This document shows positions 44,453 to 52,779 of a stretch of 64,000 bases of DNA, piece after piece (positions within the stretch are counted from its first letter, which is position 1; each line of letters starts with the position of its first letter). Made by a program: the position numbers and the translations under genes. The notes under the pieces were generated by a model that saw nothing but the letters and a program-made list of their open reading frames with translations, did no database searches and was not told where the DNA came from. Origin of the DNA: Muribaculaceae bacterium (GTDB lineage: Bacteria > Bacteroidota > Bacteroidia > Bacteroidales > Muribaculaceae); assembly GCA_022509045.1 (NCBI GenBank), contig JAFLTZ010000001.1, forward strand, positions 1-64,000. Direction: 5' to 3'.

Positions 44453-45034
44453 ATGGCAACAACGAAAAAAAGTATTAAGGGAACTCAAACTGAAAAAAAT
44501 ATTGTGAATGCATACGTTGCAGAATCTACTGCATACACGCGCTACCTTTATTATGCAAAGCAGGCCGATAAGGATAAATATCCACCTATTGGAAAAGCAT
44601 TCCGCGAAACAGCTGAAAATGAGTTTGAACATAGCAAAGTATTCTTTAAGATGCTTGAAGGAGGCTCTGTTAAATGTGAGATGGCTATTGATGCCGGTGT
44701 GATAGGTGACACTCTTGATAATCTTAAAACAGCCGCAAAAGAAGAGCGTTATGAAGGTGTGGAACAGTATTTAGAAGCTGCCAAAGTAGCCGAAAAGGAA
44801 GGATTCCCGGAAATTGCACTTCACTTTAAGTCGATAGCGGCCATTGAAGAAAAACATATGAAACGTTTCGAATGCTATATCAAGCAGATTGAAACCGATA
44901 CAGTATGGAAGCGCGACCACGAAATCATTTGGAAGTGTCTTGAATGTGGTTACGAACACAAGGGCAAAACACCTCCGACTGAATGCCCCGCATGCGACCA
45001 TGCATATCAATATTACGTGGCACTCGATATGTAA
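44453..45034 (+). CDS. rbr: Rubrerythrin
   Basis: A 193-residue cytosolic peroxidase that reduces hydrogen peroxide in anaerobes. The N-terminal ferritin-like four-helix bundle carries di-iron ligands in AENEFEHSK and AAIEEKHMK, with further acids in YVAESTAYTRYLYY. The C-terminal rubredoxin-like domain has the iron-binding CLECGYE and CPACDHAY pairs. Length is standard. It is flanked by terminators on both sides, so it is transcribed alone. This fits a strict anaerobe that meets traces of oxygen. Confidence 0.96.
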   Translation: MATTKKSIKGTQTEKNIVNAYVAESTAYTRYLYYAKQADKDKYPPIGKAFRETAENEFEHSKVFFKMLEGGSVKCEMAIDAGVIGDTLDNLKTAAKEERYEGVEQYLEAAKVAEKEGFPEIALHFKSIAAIEEKHMKRFECYIKQIETDTVWKRDHEIIWKCLECGYEHKGKTPPTECPACDHAYQYYVALDM

Positions 45035-45056
45035 TCGACTTTTGATACTATTCTTT

Positions 45057-45092
45057 ATGAAGTTAAAAATGGAATACCATTTTTAACTTCAT
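45057..45092 (+). terminator. Terminator-like hairpin after rubrerythrin
   Basis: A perfect 16-bp stem (45057-45072 with 45077-45092) with the 4-base loop AATA, AT-rich, 22 bases past the rubrerythrin stop and followed by a T-rich stretch. The stem symmetry also allows action from the other strand. Confidence 0.75.
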
Positions 45093-45095
45093 TCT

Positions 45096-45124
45096 TTGTA
45101 GTTCCTAAATAATTACTAATTTTG
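45096..45124 (+). promoter_or_regulatory. Promoter for the SlyD-type isomerase gene
   Basis: TTG at 45096-45098 and TAATTTTG at 45117-45124 with an 18-base spacer, slightly short. It begins directly after the hairpin ending at 45092. Confidence 0.5.
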
Positions 45125-45147
45125 TAATGATTTAAAAATTAACATTT

Positions 45148-45717
45148 ATGGAAACTATTGAAGATAAAAAATACGTAGAGTTGGTTTATGACCTGATGGA
45201 AAAAGCCGAACCAACTGACATTCTTCTATACCAGTTTACAGAACAAGCACCGGACCGTTTCGTGTTTGGAATGGATGGAGGTGCAATGATTCAAGGCTTT
45301 AAAGATGCCATACGCGGGTTAAAAGCTGGTGATAGCTTTGATTTCACATTAGACCCAAGCGAGGCATTCGGGACTATCGATGAAGAATATATTAAAGAAT
45401 ATCCGCGAGATATGTTTGAAATTGATGGCAATTTCGATGAGGAACGCATCAAACCTGGAGAAACAATTGAAATGATGGCAGCCGATGGACAAAGGATTCC
45501 TTGCGACATTGTTGCTGTTGATTCTGAAAAAGTAACTCTCGATTTTAATCATCCACTTGCCGGACAGTCTATTCGCTTTAAAGGTCATGTAAAAACAGTT
45601 CGCCAAGCTACCGAAGAAGAACTAAACCCACAACGAGGATGCTGCGGATGCCATGGTGGCGATAATGACTACGGATGTGGTGGTAATTGCGGCGGCTGTG
45701 AGGGTGGGTGCAATTAG
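45148..45717 (+). CDS. slyD: SlyD-type FKBP peptidyl-prolyl isomerase
   Basis: A 189-residue cytosolic prolyl isomerase and chaperone. The FKBP fold has the split arrangement of SlyD: FVFGMDGGAMIQGFKDAIRG, LDPSEAFGTIDEEYIKEYP, the inserted-flap chaperone domain (about 75-130), and the closing LAGQSIRFKGHVKTV. The tail is very rich in cysteine and glycine (CCGCHGG, CGGNCGGCEGGC), a likely metal-binding segment comparable with the histidine-rich tail of E. coli SlyD, which serves nickel. The glycosyltransferase gene starts 18 bases later and may be co-transcribed. Confidence 0.92.
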   Translation: METIEDKKYVELVYDLMEKAEPTDILLYQFTEQAPDRFVFGMDGGAMIQGFKDAIRGLKAGDSFDFTLDPSEAFGTIDEEYIKEYPRDMFEIDGNFDEERIKPGETIEMMAADGQRIPCDIVAVDSEKVTLDFNHPLAGQSIRFKGHVKTVRQATEEELNPQRGCCGCHGGDNDYGCGGNCGGCEGGCN

Positions 45718-45735
45718 GCTGATTATTTATTATAA

Positions 45736-46986
45736 ATGAAAGTTGTCATTATAAGCACCAGCGATAACAAAGGCGGGGCTGCAATTGTAGCGACTCGCCT
45801 TTTAAATCAACTCACACAAGCAGGTATTGAAGCTCGTATGCTCGCTATGCACAAATATAGCGACAATCCTCTTGTGATACAATATGGCAACAATCTGAAA
45901 AAGAAATTGCTGTTCCTTGCCGAAAGAGCACATATTTTCGTCAATAATCAATTTTCCAGAGAGAACCTATTCAAGGTTAGTACAGCCCGTTTCGGATTCG
46001 ATTTATCACGCCATCCATTGATATTAGGTGCCGATGTGATAATCCTTAATTGGATTAATCAAGGTGCGTTGTCTCTTAAATCAATCGAAAGAATTTGTAA
46101 ACTTGGCAAACCTGTATTGTGGATTATGCATGATATGTGGCAAGCCACAGGGATATGTCACCATTCTTTAGGTTGTAAACGCTATTTTAGTGGTATGACG
46201 TGCGGAAGATGTAATTTTCTGCAATCTCACAACGAAACAGACCTATCGCACAGCATTCTATTGCGTAAAAAATCTTTATATACCGAAAATAAAAATCTCC
46301 TTTTTATAGCCATAAGCAACTGGATAAAAAGTGTGTGTGACGAAAGCGAGCTATTATCTTCGGCTTCAATACACTGCATTCCGAATGCTTTCCCGATAAA
46401 CGAATTCGATTATAAACGAGAACACACTATTAAAAGTATTCCAACTGACAAGTGTGTGATAGTGATGGGTGCTGCCCGTCTTGACATGCCTATTAAAGGG
46501 TTAGATATTCTGATAGAAGCTACAAAAATACTTGCAACCACTCATTCTGAAGAAGCAACAAGATTTCACCTTGTCACTTACGGCGATATTCGTAATATGC
46601 ACCTACTCAACCAAATTGCGATTTCGCATACACACCTCGGTCCTGTATCCAGGCAAGAAGATATAGCTGAAATATATCGCAATGGTGATATCGTAGTGTC
46701 AACATCCATGTTTGAAACGCTCCCTACTACCATTATCGAAGGTGCGGCTTCCGGATGTACACCTGTAACATTCGGGAATAGTGGTCAAACTGATATTGTT
46801 ACAGATGGCTCCACAGGGTATATAGCAGATTATTTATCGGCCGAAAGTATTGCTTCGAAGTTGATTTATGCATCACACAACCTCATCAACAGGGAGTATT
46901 TACACAAATATATCGAGGACCGCTATTCGGCGCGAGCAGTAGCAATGCAATACAATACGTTATTCAAAACACTTTTGCATAAATAA
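45736..46986 (+). CDS. Glycosyltransferase family 4-like protein
   Basis: A 416-residue GT-B fold glycosyltransferase probably adding a sugar to a surface glycan or glycolipid. The N-terminus IISTSDNKGGAAIVA forms the acceptor side. The C-terminal half has VMGAARLDMPIKGLD and the GT4 donor-binding signature SMFETLPTTIIEGAASG with its glutamates, followed by TPVTFG. No other polysaccharide gene adjoins it; the nearest candidate partner is the MptE-like protein at 48835, beyond dnaX. Its sugar donor is unknown. Confidence 0.88.
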   Translation: MKVVIISTSDNKGGAAIVATRLLNQLTQAGIEARMLAMHKYSDNPLVIQYGNNLKKKLLFLAERAHIFVNNQFSRENLFKVSTARFGFDLSRHPLILGADVIILNWINQGALSLKSIERICKLGKPVLWIMHDMWQATGICHHSLGCKRYFSGMTCGRCNFLQSHNETDLSHSILLRKKSLYTENKNLLFIAISNWIKSVCDESELLSSASIHCIPNAFPINEFDYKREHTIKSIPTDKCVIVMGAARLDMPIKGLDILIEATKILATTHSEEATRFHLVTYGDIRNMHLLNQIAISHTHLGPVSRQEDIAEIYRNGDIVVSTSMFETLPTTIIEGAASGCTPVTFGNSGQTDIVTDGSTGYIADYLSAESIASKLIYASHNLINREYLHKYIEDRYSARAVAMQYNTLFKTLLHK

Positions 46987-47017
46987 CCGCATTTTGAATA
47001 TTGAGGTTGCTATTATT

Positions 47018-47047
47018 TTGATTAAACATAATCATTTTGTAAATTTG
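47018..47047 (+). promoter_or_regulatory. Promoter immediately before dnaX
   Basis: TTG at 47018-47020 and TAAATTTG at 47040-47047, 19 bases apart. The -7 box ends 4 bases before the dnaX ATG at 47052, so the transcript probably starts at or near the start codon. Confidence 0.65.
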
Positions 47048-47051
47048 CTAA

Positions 47052-48830
47052 ATGGAAAAATATCAAGTTTCAGCGAGAAAATATCGTCCTGCCACATTCG
47101 ATTCAGTGGTGGGGCAGCAAGCTCTTACTACTACACTCAAGAATGCTGTTAAGTCTGGCAGATTGGCGCATGCATACCTGTTTTGCGGACCACGTGGTGT
47201 GGGGAAAACTACCTGTGCACGTATTTTTGCAAAGACCATAAATTGTGAACACCCCACTGCCGATGGCGAAGCTTGCAATGAATGTGAATCATGTCGGGCT
47301 TTCAATGAGCAACGCTCTTATAATGTAAGTGAACTCGATGCTGCATCCAATAATGGAGTGGATGAGATGCGCAACCTTGTAGAACAAGTGAAGATACCAC
47401 CTCAAACAGGCAAATACAAGGTATATATAATCGACGAAGTCCACATGCTTTCCACAAGTGCCTTTAATGCTTTCCTTAAAACACTCGAAGAACCCCCAAG
47501 TTACGCCATTTTTGTGCTTGCAACTACCGAAAAGCATAAAATCATACCAACAATACTATCGCGATGTCAAACCTATGACTTTTCGCGTATAACCGTAAAG
47601 GATATCATCTATCAATTGCAGAAGATAGCAAAGGAGGAGGGTATAAGTGCATCGCCTGAAGCATTGAATATAATAGCTCAGAAAGCTGATGGTGGTATGC
47701 GCGACGCCTTATCGATTTTCGACCAGGTGACAGCTTCTTCCGGTGGCAACATAACATATCAGGCCGCTATAGACAACCTTAATGTACTTGACTACGACTA
47801 TTATTTCCGTATCACAGATGACATAACTGCCGGCAATGTGCCCCAAGTACTTCTTACTTTTCAGGAAATCCGAAATAAAGGTTTTGATGCTCAATTCTTT
47901 ACTAATGGGCTTGCTTCACACTTCCGTAATTTAGTCGCTGCATATACCCCTGCAACACTGAAACTCCTTGAAATGGCCGATGAGGTAATTCCACGTTATC
48001 AGCAACAAGCAGCAAAAACACCACTATGGTTCCTTTACAAAGCTATGGATCTTTGCAATAGCTGTGATATTCAATATCGCACTGCTTTAAATAAACAATT
48101 TGTAGTGGAATTGACGTTGATTAAGTTATGCCAGCTATTGAACCCGACACCTCCGCCAAAGGAATTAACATCAACCACGTCTGATAACTCCGTTGGTCTT
48201 AAACCAATAGTAAACCAGACACCGTCTAACACCGGAGCTAACACAAATGCCTCGGCGTATGCATCACCTGAAGACGCTCCAAGAACAACATCGACACACG
48301 CTGCTACACAACAGCAACACACACCGCAACAAAAGAATGATACGCAAAAAGTAAAACCGGGAAGAATTTCTATTTCAAATATTTCTTCCCCAAAAACACA
48401 TCACAACGATACACAAGAAACCTCCACTAACGTTGAAACAATCGTAAATTCAACTAATATCACTCTTTCAGAGCCTTTTAATCTTGAAAAATTTAATGCA
48501 ACCACAACGCTTTATGTAAAGTCATTCCCCAATGAAGCATTCCTTATCAACGCACTCACAAACGCCACTATTGAGATAGGCGATAATTATTCAGTTACAT
48601 TAAAGGTAGATAATATTGCTCAGCAACGGTCGGTGCAATCACACATGAGTGAAATAATTGATTTCTACCGTAACAATTTGAAAAACACCTTGCTCACCTT
48701 GTCCGTTGAGGAAAAGCCGCATTCACAAATCTCAAAAATCGAATCTCCGGAGGAAATAGTAGCAAATATGATGGTAGCCAACGACTCCATGCGAGAGCTT
48801 GTGAACAAACTCAAACTCGGAATTGCCTGA
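47052..48830 (+). CDS. dnaX: DNA polymerase III subunit gamma/tau
   Basis: A 592-residue clamp-loader AAA+ ATPase that loads the sliding clamp and couples the replicative polymerases. Walker A is GPRGVGKT, the zinc module is NCEHPTADGEACNECESC, Walker B is IIDEVHML, and sensor 1 is TTEKHK followed by the SRC arginine-finger motif ILSRCQ. Domain III runs to about residue 370. A polar linker rich in Thr, Ser, Asn and Gln (about 370-465) leads to a C-terminal tau-like domain. It appears to be leaderless and ends 4 bases from the convergent MptE-like gene. Confidence 0.97.
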   Translation: MEKYQVSARKYRPATFDSVVGQQALTTTLKNAVKSGRLAHAYLFCGPRGVGKTTCARIFAKTINCEHPTADGEACNECESCRAFNEQRSYNVSELDAASNNGVDEMRNLVEQVKIPPQTGKYKVYIIDEVHMLSTSAFNAFLKTLEEPPSYAIFVLATTEKHKIIPTILSRCQTYDFSRITVKDIIYQLQKIAKEEGISASPEALNIIAQKADGGMRDALSIFDQVTASSGGNITYQAAIDNLNVLDYDYYFRITDDITAGNVPQVLLTFQEIRNKGFDAQFFTNGLASHFRNLVAAYTPATLKLLEMADEVIPRYQQQAAKTPLWFLYKAMDLCNSCDIQYRTALNKQFVVELTLIKLCQLLNPTPPPKELTSTTSDNSVGLKPIVNQTPSNTGANTNASAYASPEDAPRTTSTHAATQQQHTPQQKNDTQKVKPGRISISNISSPKTHHNDTQETSTNVETIVNSTNITLSEPFNLEKFNATTTLYVKSFPNEAFLINALTNATIEIGDNYSVTLKVDNIAQQRSVQSHMSEIIDFYRNNLKNTLLTLSVEEKPHSQISKIESPEEIVANMMVANDSMRELVNKLKLGIA

Positions 48831-48834
48831 GTTT

Positions 48835-49725
48835 TTAACCACGTTCCGGGGAATAACGCTCAAATGCATCTATATAGCTTCCCGGTGTAATATTTAAAAT
48901 CTGCACACCACGCAAAGTATCAGTATATGCTCGTATTTCATGATATGAGTTAAACGCAATCCTCAAACTATCCAATTCTTCCACTAAAGTTTTATTCAAA
49001 TACCGCACTTCCACATCTTTTTCGCCATTATCATAGAAGTGAGGAAATGCAACCCCTAACCTATTATCATCATCAACAATCATATCCTTCAGCCAGGAAT
49101 GCTCCGCCCCGGCTAAATAAATCTGTTTGAACCCACTCTCCACGCCAAGCATTATAGAAGCGATGAGTACGTTACGCGGACGAGGCATTCCAAGTCCCAT
49201 TTTAAATGCTCTGTGAGTAAAACATTTAAAGCCTTCTATTGGTGTCAGATTATATCTCTGTATCGAAATATTCTTATTCTCAAGCAATCCACACAACTCA
49301 CTTCCGTAGGGGATAAATAGTGTCATATTCCAAGATACTCGATTCAAATTACGCCATAAATCGCACACACGAGTATCATCGCGACCGGAGAAGAAATATG
49401 GGTCAGCAAGAACATATAATTCCGGCTGCAATCTAAATATAATATCTGAATTAAGTGAAAAATTCACTGCAAGGCATTTCCGATGCCCAAGAAACTCATT
49501 ATACTCAGCGAGTAATTTGTTGACCGACGGTCCATTGCCAAGAACCACAAGCTGCTCTCCACCCGACAAGTCCGAAAACTTGACAACCCTGCAACGCGAT
49601 AATATCACAATGCGGGCCACACTCGCCATTGTCGAACCCAACTTAGAACACCAGTTCGATATTATTTGCAACTTACCCATCGATACAAACCATTCTATCA
49701 TTAATATCCCTGCAAATATATACAT
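48835..49725 (-). CDS. MptE-like/DUF115-type membrane-anchored protein
   Basis: A 296-residue protein with an N-terminal hydrophobic helix (IFAGILMIEWFV) and a Rossmann-like core. VLGNGPSVNKLL is a nucleotide-binding type motif found in 6-hydroxymethylpterin diphosphokinase MptE-like proteins that occur near surface-glycan genes. LYVLADPYFF and IYLAGAEHSWLKDM are also typical. The frame runs back to a TTG at 49740; I chose the ATG at 49725 because it gives a cleaner hydrophobic start. It is the nearest neighbour in kind to the glycosyltransferase at 45736. In such settings it may modify or transfer a glycan; its activity is uncertain. Confidence 0.7.
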   Translation of the reverse strand: MYIFAGILMIEWFVSMGKLQIISNWCSKLGSTMASVARIVILSRCRVVKFSDLSGGEQLVVLGNGPSVNKLLAEYNEFLGHRKCLAVNFSLNSDIIFRLQPELYVLADPYFFSGRDDTRVCDLWRNLNRVSWNMTLFIPYGSELCGLLENKNISIQRYNLTPIEGFKCFTHRAFKMGLGMPRPRNVLIASIMLGVESGFKQIYLAGAEHSWLKDMIVDDDNRLGVAFPHFYDNGEKDVEVRYLNKTLVEELDSLRIAFNSYHEIRAYTDTLRGVQILNITPGSYIDAFERYSPERG

Positions 49726-49849
49726 AAATCTCAATATCAAAACCCTCTTTCAATGTAATCATAGCACGAATTACATAGAGATTTTATCTGCGTTTAGATT
49801 ATTTAATTATATTTAATTTTTATTAACACCCGAGAGGGGTAATTCATTG

Positions 49850-49857
49850 TAATTTTG
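49850..49857 (+). promoter_or_regulatory. Possible -7 element of the secreted caspase-transglutaminase cluster
   Basis: TAATTTTG matches the -7 element, with a leader of about 48 bases before the ATG at 49911. The expected TTG box about 20 bases upstream is missing, so the cluster may need an activator or an alternative sigma factor. Confidence 0.4.
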
Positions 49858-49910
49858 AACCCCAAAGAAGCTAAACAAAATCAGTTAACTATAAAAAATA
49901 CTCACAACAG

Positions 49911-50552
49911 ATGAAAAAATTTTTTACTATTATCGTTGCAGCATGCATGCTAATGCCTGTTTGTGCAGGCAATGTACAAAAATCATTAGACAAAGCCCTT
50001 GCAAAAGCTCAGAAAAAAGAAATGAGTCAGAAAATGAAAGAGTACAAAAAAGGTGGTTATGAAATTTTAGGTAGCCGCACTATGGAGGTAGCTCTTTTGA
50101 AACACTATAGCAAACTTAACGAACTTGGTGACAACGGTTTAGTGTTTGAAGGATACGCAGCAAACACCAAATCAAAAAACACAGCCGAACAAATGGCATT
50201 AAATAATGCCACAATAAAATATGCACAAAAAGCCGGAAGCACAATAAAAGGTAGAGTTGTAAGCGACATTTTTGCCGACGGAACTGACTCTGAAGGTGAA
50301 TTTGAAAAATTTTATGCAGCTTACGAACGAATTGTAGAGCAAAAAGTAAAAAATGTGTTAGTTCCAAGTTACTCGGTAATTAAACAGAAACCCGATGGCA
50401 CATACGAAATACAATCATTTTTCATTGTTGATGAGACAAAAGCTCGCAATGCTCGTAAAGCAGCCCTTGAAAGTGCTCTGACAGAAAGTGAACTTGCACA
50501 AAAATACGCAGCTTCTGTGAGAGGTTTTGTTGAAGAAACTGTTGCGGAATAA
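49911..50552 (+). CDS. Secreted protein with LPP20/FlgT-like domain, first gene of the caspase cluster
   Basis: A 213-residue exported protein (signal peptide ending PVCAG). The N-terminal third is a lysine-rich helix (KSLDKALAKAQKKEMSQKMKEYKK). The rest has the alternating Ala-rich helix and strand layout of the LPP20/FlgT-like fold: EQMALNNATIKYAQKAGSTIKG, then GEFEKFYAAYERIVEQKVKNVL, then YEIQSFFIVDETKA. There is no lipobox, so it is periplasmic. The fold call is a pattern judgement. The propeller/OmpA-like gene follows 48 bases later on the same strand, so it is probably the lead gene of the cluster. Confidence 0.65.
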   Translation: MKKFFTIIVAACMLMPVCAGNVQKSLDKALAKAQKKEMSQKMKEYKKGGYEILGSRTMEVALLKHYSKLNELGDNGLVFEGYAANTKSKNTAEQMALNNATIKYAQKAGSTIKGRVVSDIFADGTDSEGEFEKFYAAYERIVEQKVKNVLVPSYSVIKQKPDGTYEIQSFFIVDETKARNARKAALESALTESELAQKYAASVRGFVEETVAE

Positions 50553-50600
50553 ATATTTCGGTACGAAAAACCACATGTTAAAATACACACTTACGATTTT

Positions 50601-52700
50601 ATGAAAATATCCAAAATAGCGCGAATTATATTGGTCGCGTCAACAGTAGTTACATCTTTTTCTGTTACAGCACAGAGCGATTCTATTCTCCAAACAGCAA
50701 ACCGCAAAACTGAATATGTTTTTAATCAAAAAGAAACACCAATTCAAATTGTGCCATACAATACAATCGTATTCAGTCGTACGCTCCATTCTATAAATTA
50801 TGTTCGTGGGAATGAGCTATATCGCACTAAGAAAGAACTTTCAAATCTTGCTGTTAATCCTTCCGGTGTCAATGTCGGAGTAATAGAAATAGATAAGAAA
50901 GGGAAGAAAGACGCAAAATTTTACTCGACATCTGAAGTTGATACTGAGATTGCATCCTTAAACACTAAAAAATATGGGCAACCCTCGGCAATAGCATATA
51001 CACCTGATGCTCGAAAAGTATTGATTGCCACCGATAAAGGGCTTTTTATATTTGAGCCTCGCAAGATGGAATTTCTGGATATGATAGAACTCGAATTCAC
51101 TCCCGAACAAATGGTAATAAGCGACAACGCATATTATCTAACAATGTCGGCTGGCGATCGTGTAGCTGTATATAACCTCGAACAAAAAACAGTGCGTCGC
51201 GACTGGACGTATGGTGTAGATGTGACAGATATGGCATTTTCTAACGGCAGCAGTGACTTTGCAGTTCTAACCAATGATGGCATTCTTACCATATATGATA
51301 CTCGCTCTTTCAATATCAAAAACACAATAGAAGATTTGGGAGACGGCATTGCTTGTACATTCAATGAAGATGGCAAGTACATTTTGGTAGTTACCTCACC
51401 GGAAACATTGGAAATAATCAACCTCGTTCGTCCTACAGACCGCAACACAATGCTTATAGAAGATGGCGGCGTTAATGATTTGACATTCGTCAAGGACTCC
51501 TCTGACGAATCATTACTTGTGTTTCCCGCTAACATGAAACTATATGCTCGACGTCTTCAAAATCTTGAGCCACATTTTGCAAAATTGATAACAGATGAAA
51601 CCGATTTAAGAATGGCTGAGTGGGAAAAGATGATGCCAGGTGAAAGTATTGAAGATTACAGATTGCGTGTAAATGATGAATCACGAGCACGTCAACGTAG
51701 ATTATTTGAAGATGAAATTTCTACTCAACTCGCAGGCGACCTTTTATCGGGAACTACTATGAGTTTAGGCAACTACGATCGTACAAACCAAGTACTCGCA
51801 ATTGATTTCTCCACCATGCCAACAATTTACCTGCCGGTGCCGGAATCTAATGTGACAGCATTCCACAATGCAGACGACCTTGTTCTTTCAAACGTGCAAT
51901 ACGGACTTCTTCCTGATGATACATTCGAAATAATATACGCACAGGTATTCAATAAAGCAGATGGCAACACCTACGAGTACAATAATCTTGACCGTGTATC
52001 GATGGATTTCATGAGTGGAGATGCTAATATTGTATCACTTGAATTACTACAGCAACAACAAATGGAAGAATTAAGGCTTCAGGAACTTCGCGAGAAGGTC
52101 GTACAGGAAGCTCGCAATATGCAATTGATTTCCAATCACACTAATATCGCTGTTAATTCCAAAGTGGTTCCAGATTATGACGCAGATGGCAACAATATTC
52201 TTAATTATGAAGTAAATTTCACATATCAGGTTGATCCGGAATTTTCAGCAGCAGAAGACTTCCCCCCGGGAAAATATCTTGTAAATGAATCCGGTGCAGC
52301 AAGCTCTATGCTTAAAATTGTTAAGGAAGCGTTTGAAGGCGATTTCGCTCAATATATCAAAGCCGGCAAAAAACTTAAAGTCACAATCTCTGGCACAGCA
52401 GATGCCTCGGCAATCATCAGGACCATTGCTTACAATGGCTGTTATGGCGATTTCGTAGATGAGCCCGTATATGAAAATGGAGTACTTACTGCAATTTCCG
52501 TAACAAAAGCTAATGGCATTAAAGAAAATCGCCAGCTCGCGTTCCTTAGAGCAGAAGGTGTTAAGGACTTTTTACAAACGAATATTGAGAACTTAGACCA
52601 GATGGATGCAAACTACACAATCCGTGTTGATGTATCGGAAGGGAAAGGGAGCGAGTTCCGACGCATCACTGCTCAGTTCACATTTGTAGATGTGTTTTAG
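50601..52700 (+). CDS. Exported beta-propeller protein with a C-terminal OmpA-like domain
   Basis: A 699-residue exported protein (signal peptide ending SVTAQ). Residues about 90-340 form WD40/lactonase-like propeller strands: GKKDAKFYSTSEV, YTPDARKVLIATDKGLFIF, VTDMAFSNGSSDFAVLTNDG, and so on. A middle region is helical and glutamine-rich (LLQQQQMEELRLQELREKVV). The final 110 residues resemble an OmpA-like peptidoglycan-associated domain: VTISGTADASAII, then NRQLAFLRAEGVKDFL, then a weak match to the closing RRI motif. A peptidoglycan-anchored propeller would fit a scaffold role in the cluster. OmpA assignment is moderate because the family aspartate/arginine pair is only partly visible. Confidence 0.6.
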   Translation: MKISKIARIILVASTVVTSFSVTAQSDSILQTANRKTEYVFNQKETPIQIVPYNTIVFSRTLHSINYVRGNELYRTKKELSNLAVNPSGVNVGVIEIDKKGKKDAKFYSTSEVDTEIASLNTKKYGQPSAIAYTPDARKVLIATDKGLFIFEPRKMEFLDMIELEFTPEQMVISDNAYYLTMSAGDRVAVYNLEQKTVRRDWTYGVDVTDMAFSNGSSDFAVLTNDGILTIYDTRSFNIKNTIEDLGDGIACTFNEDGKYILVVTSPETLEIINLVRPTDRNTMLIEDGGVNDLTFVKDSSDESLLVFPANMKLYARRLQNLEPHFAKLITDETDLRMAEWEKMMPGESIEDYRLRVNDESRARQRRLFEDEISTQLAGDLLSGTTMSLGNYDRTNQVLAIDFSTMPTIYLPVPESNVTAFHNADDLVLSNVQYGLLPDDTFEIIYAQVFNKADGNTYEYNNLDRVSMDFMSGDANIVSLELLQQQQMEELRLQELREKVVQEARNMQLISNHTNIAVNSKVVPDYDADGNNILNYEVNFTYQVDPEFSAAEDFPPGKYLVNESGAASSMLKIVKEAFEGDFAQYIKAGKKLKVTISGTADASAIIRTIAYNGCYGDFVDEPVYENGVLTAISVTKANGIKENRQLAFLRAEGVKDFLQTNIENLDQMDANYTIRVDVSEGKGSEFRRITAQFTFVDVF

Positions 52701-52745
52701 TCATTTTGAGAATTCATCGTTTTTTAGAAATCTATAAAGTAGATC

Positions 52746-52774
52746 ACTCGCCTCACTTTGTGAGGCGAGTTTTA
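52746..52774 (+). terminator. Strong hairpin between the OmpA-like and caspase genes
   Basis: ACTCGCCTCAC (52746-52756) and GTGAGGCGAGT (52760-52770) form an 11-bp perfect stem with a TTT loop, followed by TTT. It fits a rho-independent terminator with a short U-run. Since no clear promoter follows, it may only lower expression of the caspase and later genes. Confidence 0.75.
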
Positions 52775-52779
52775 ACGTA

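Noticed and set aside
48835-49740. TTG start at 49740 for the MptE-like gene
   Set aside because: The ATG at 49725 gives a standard hydrophobic N-terminus and needs no rare start codon.
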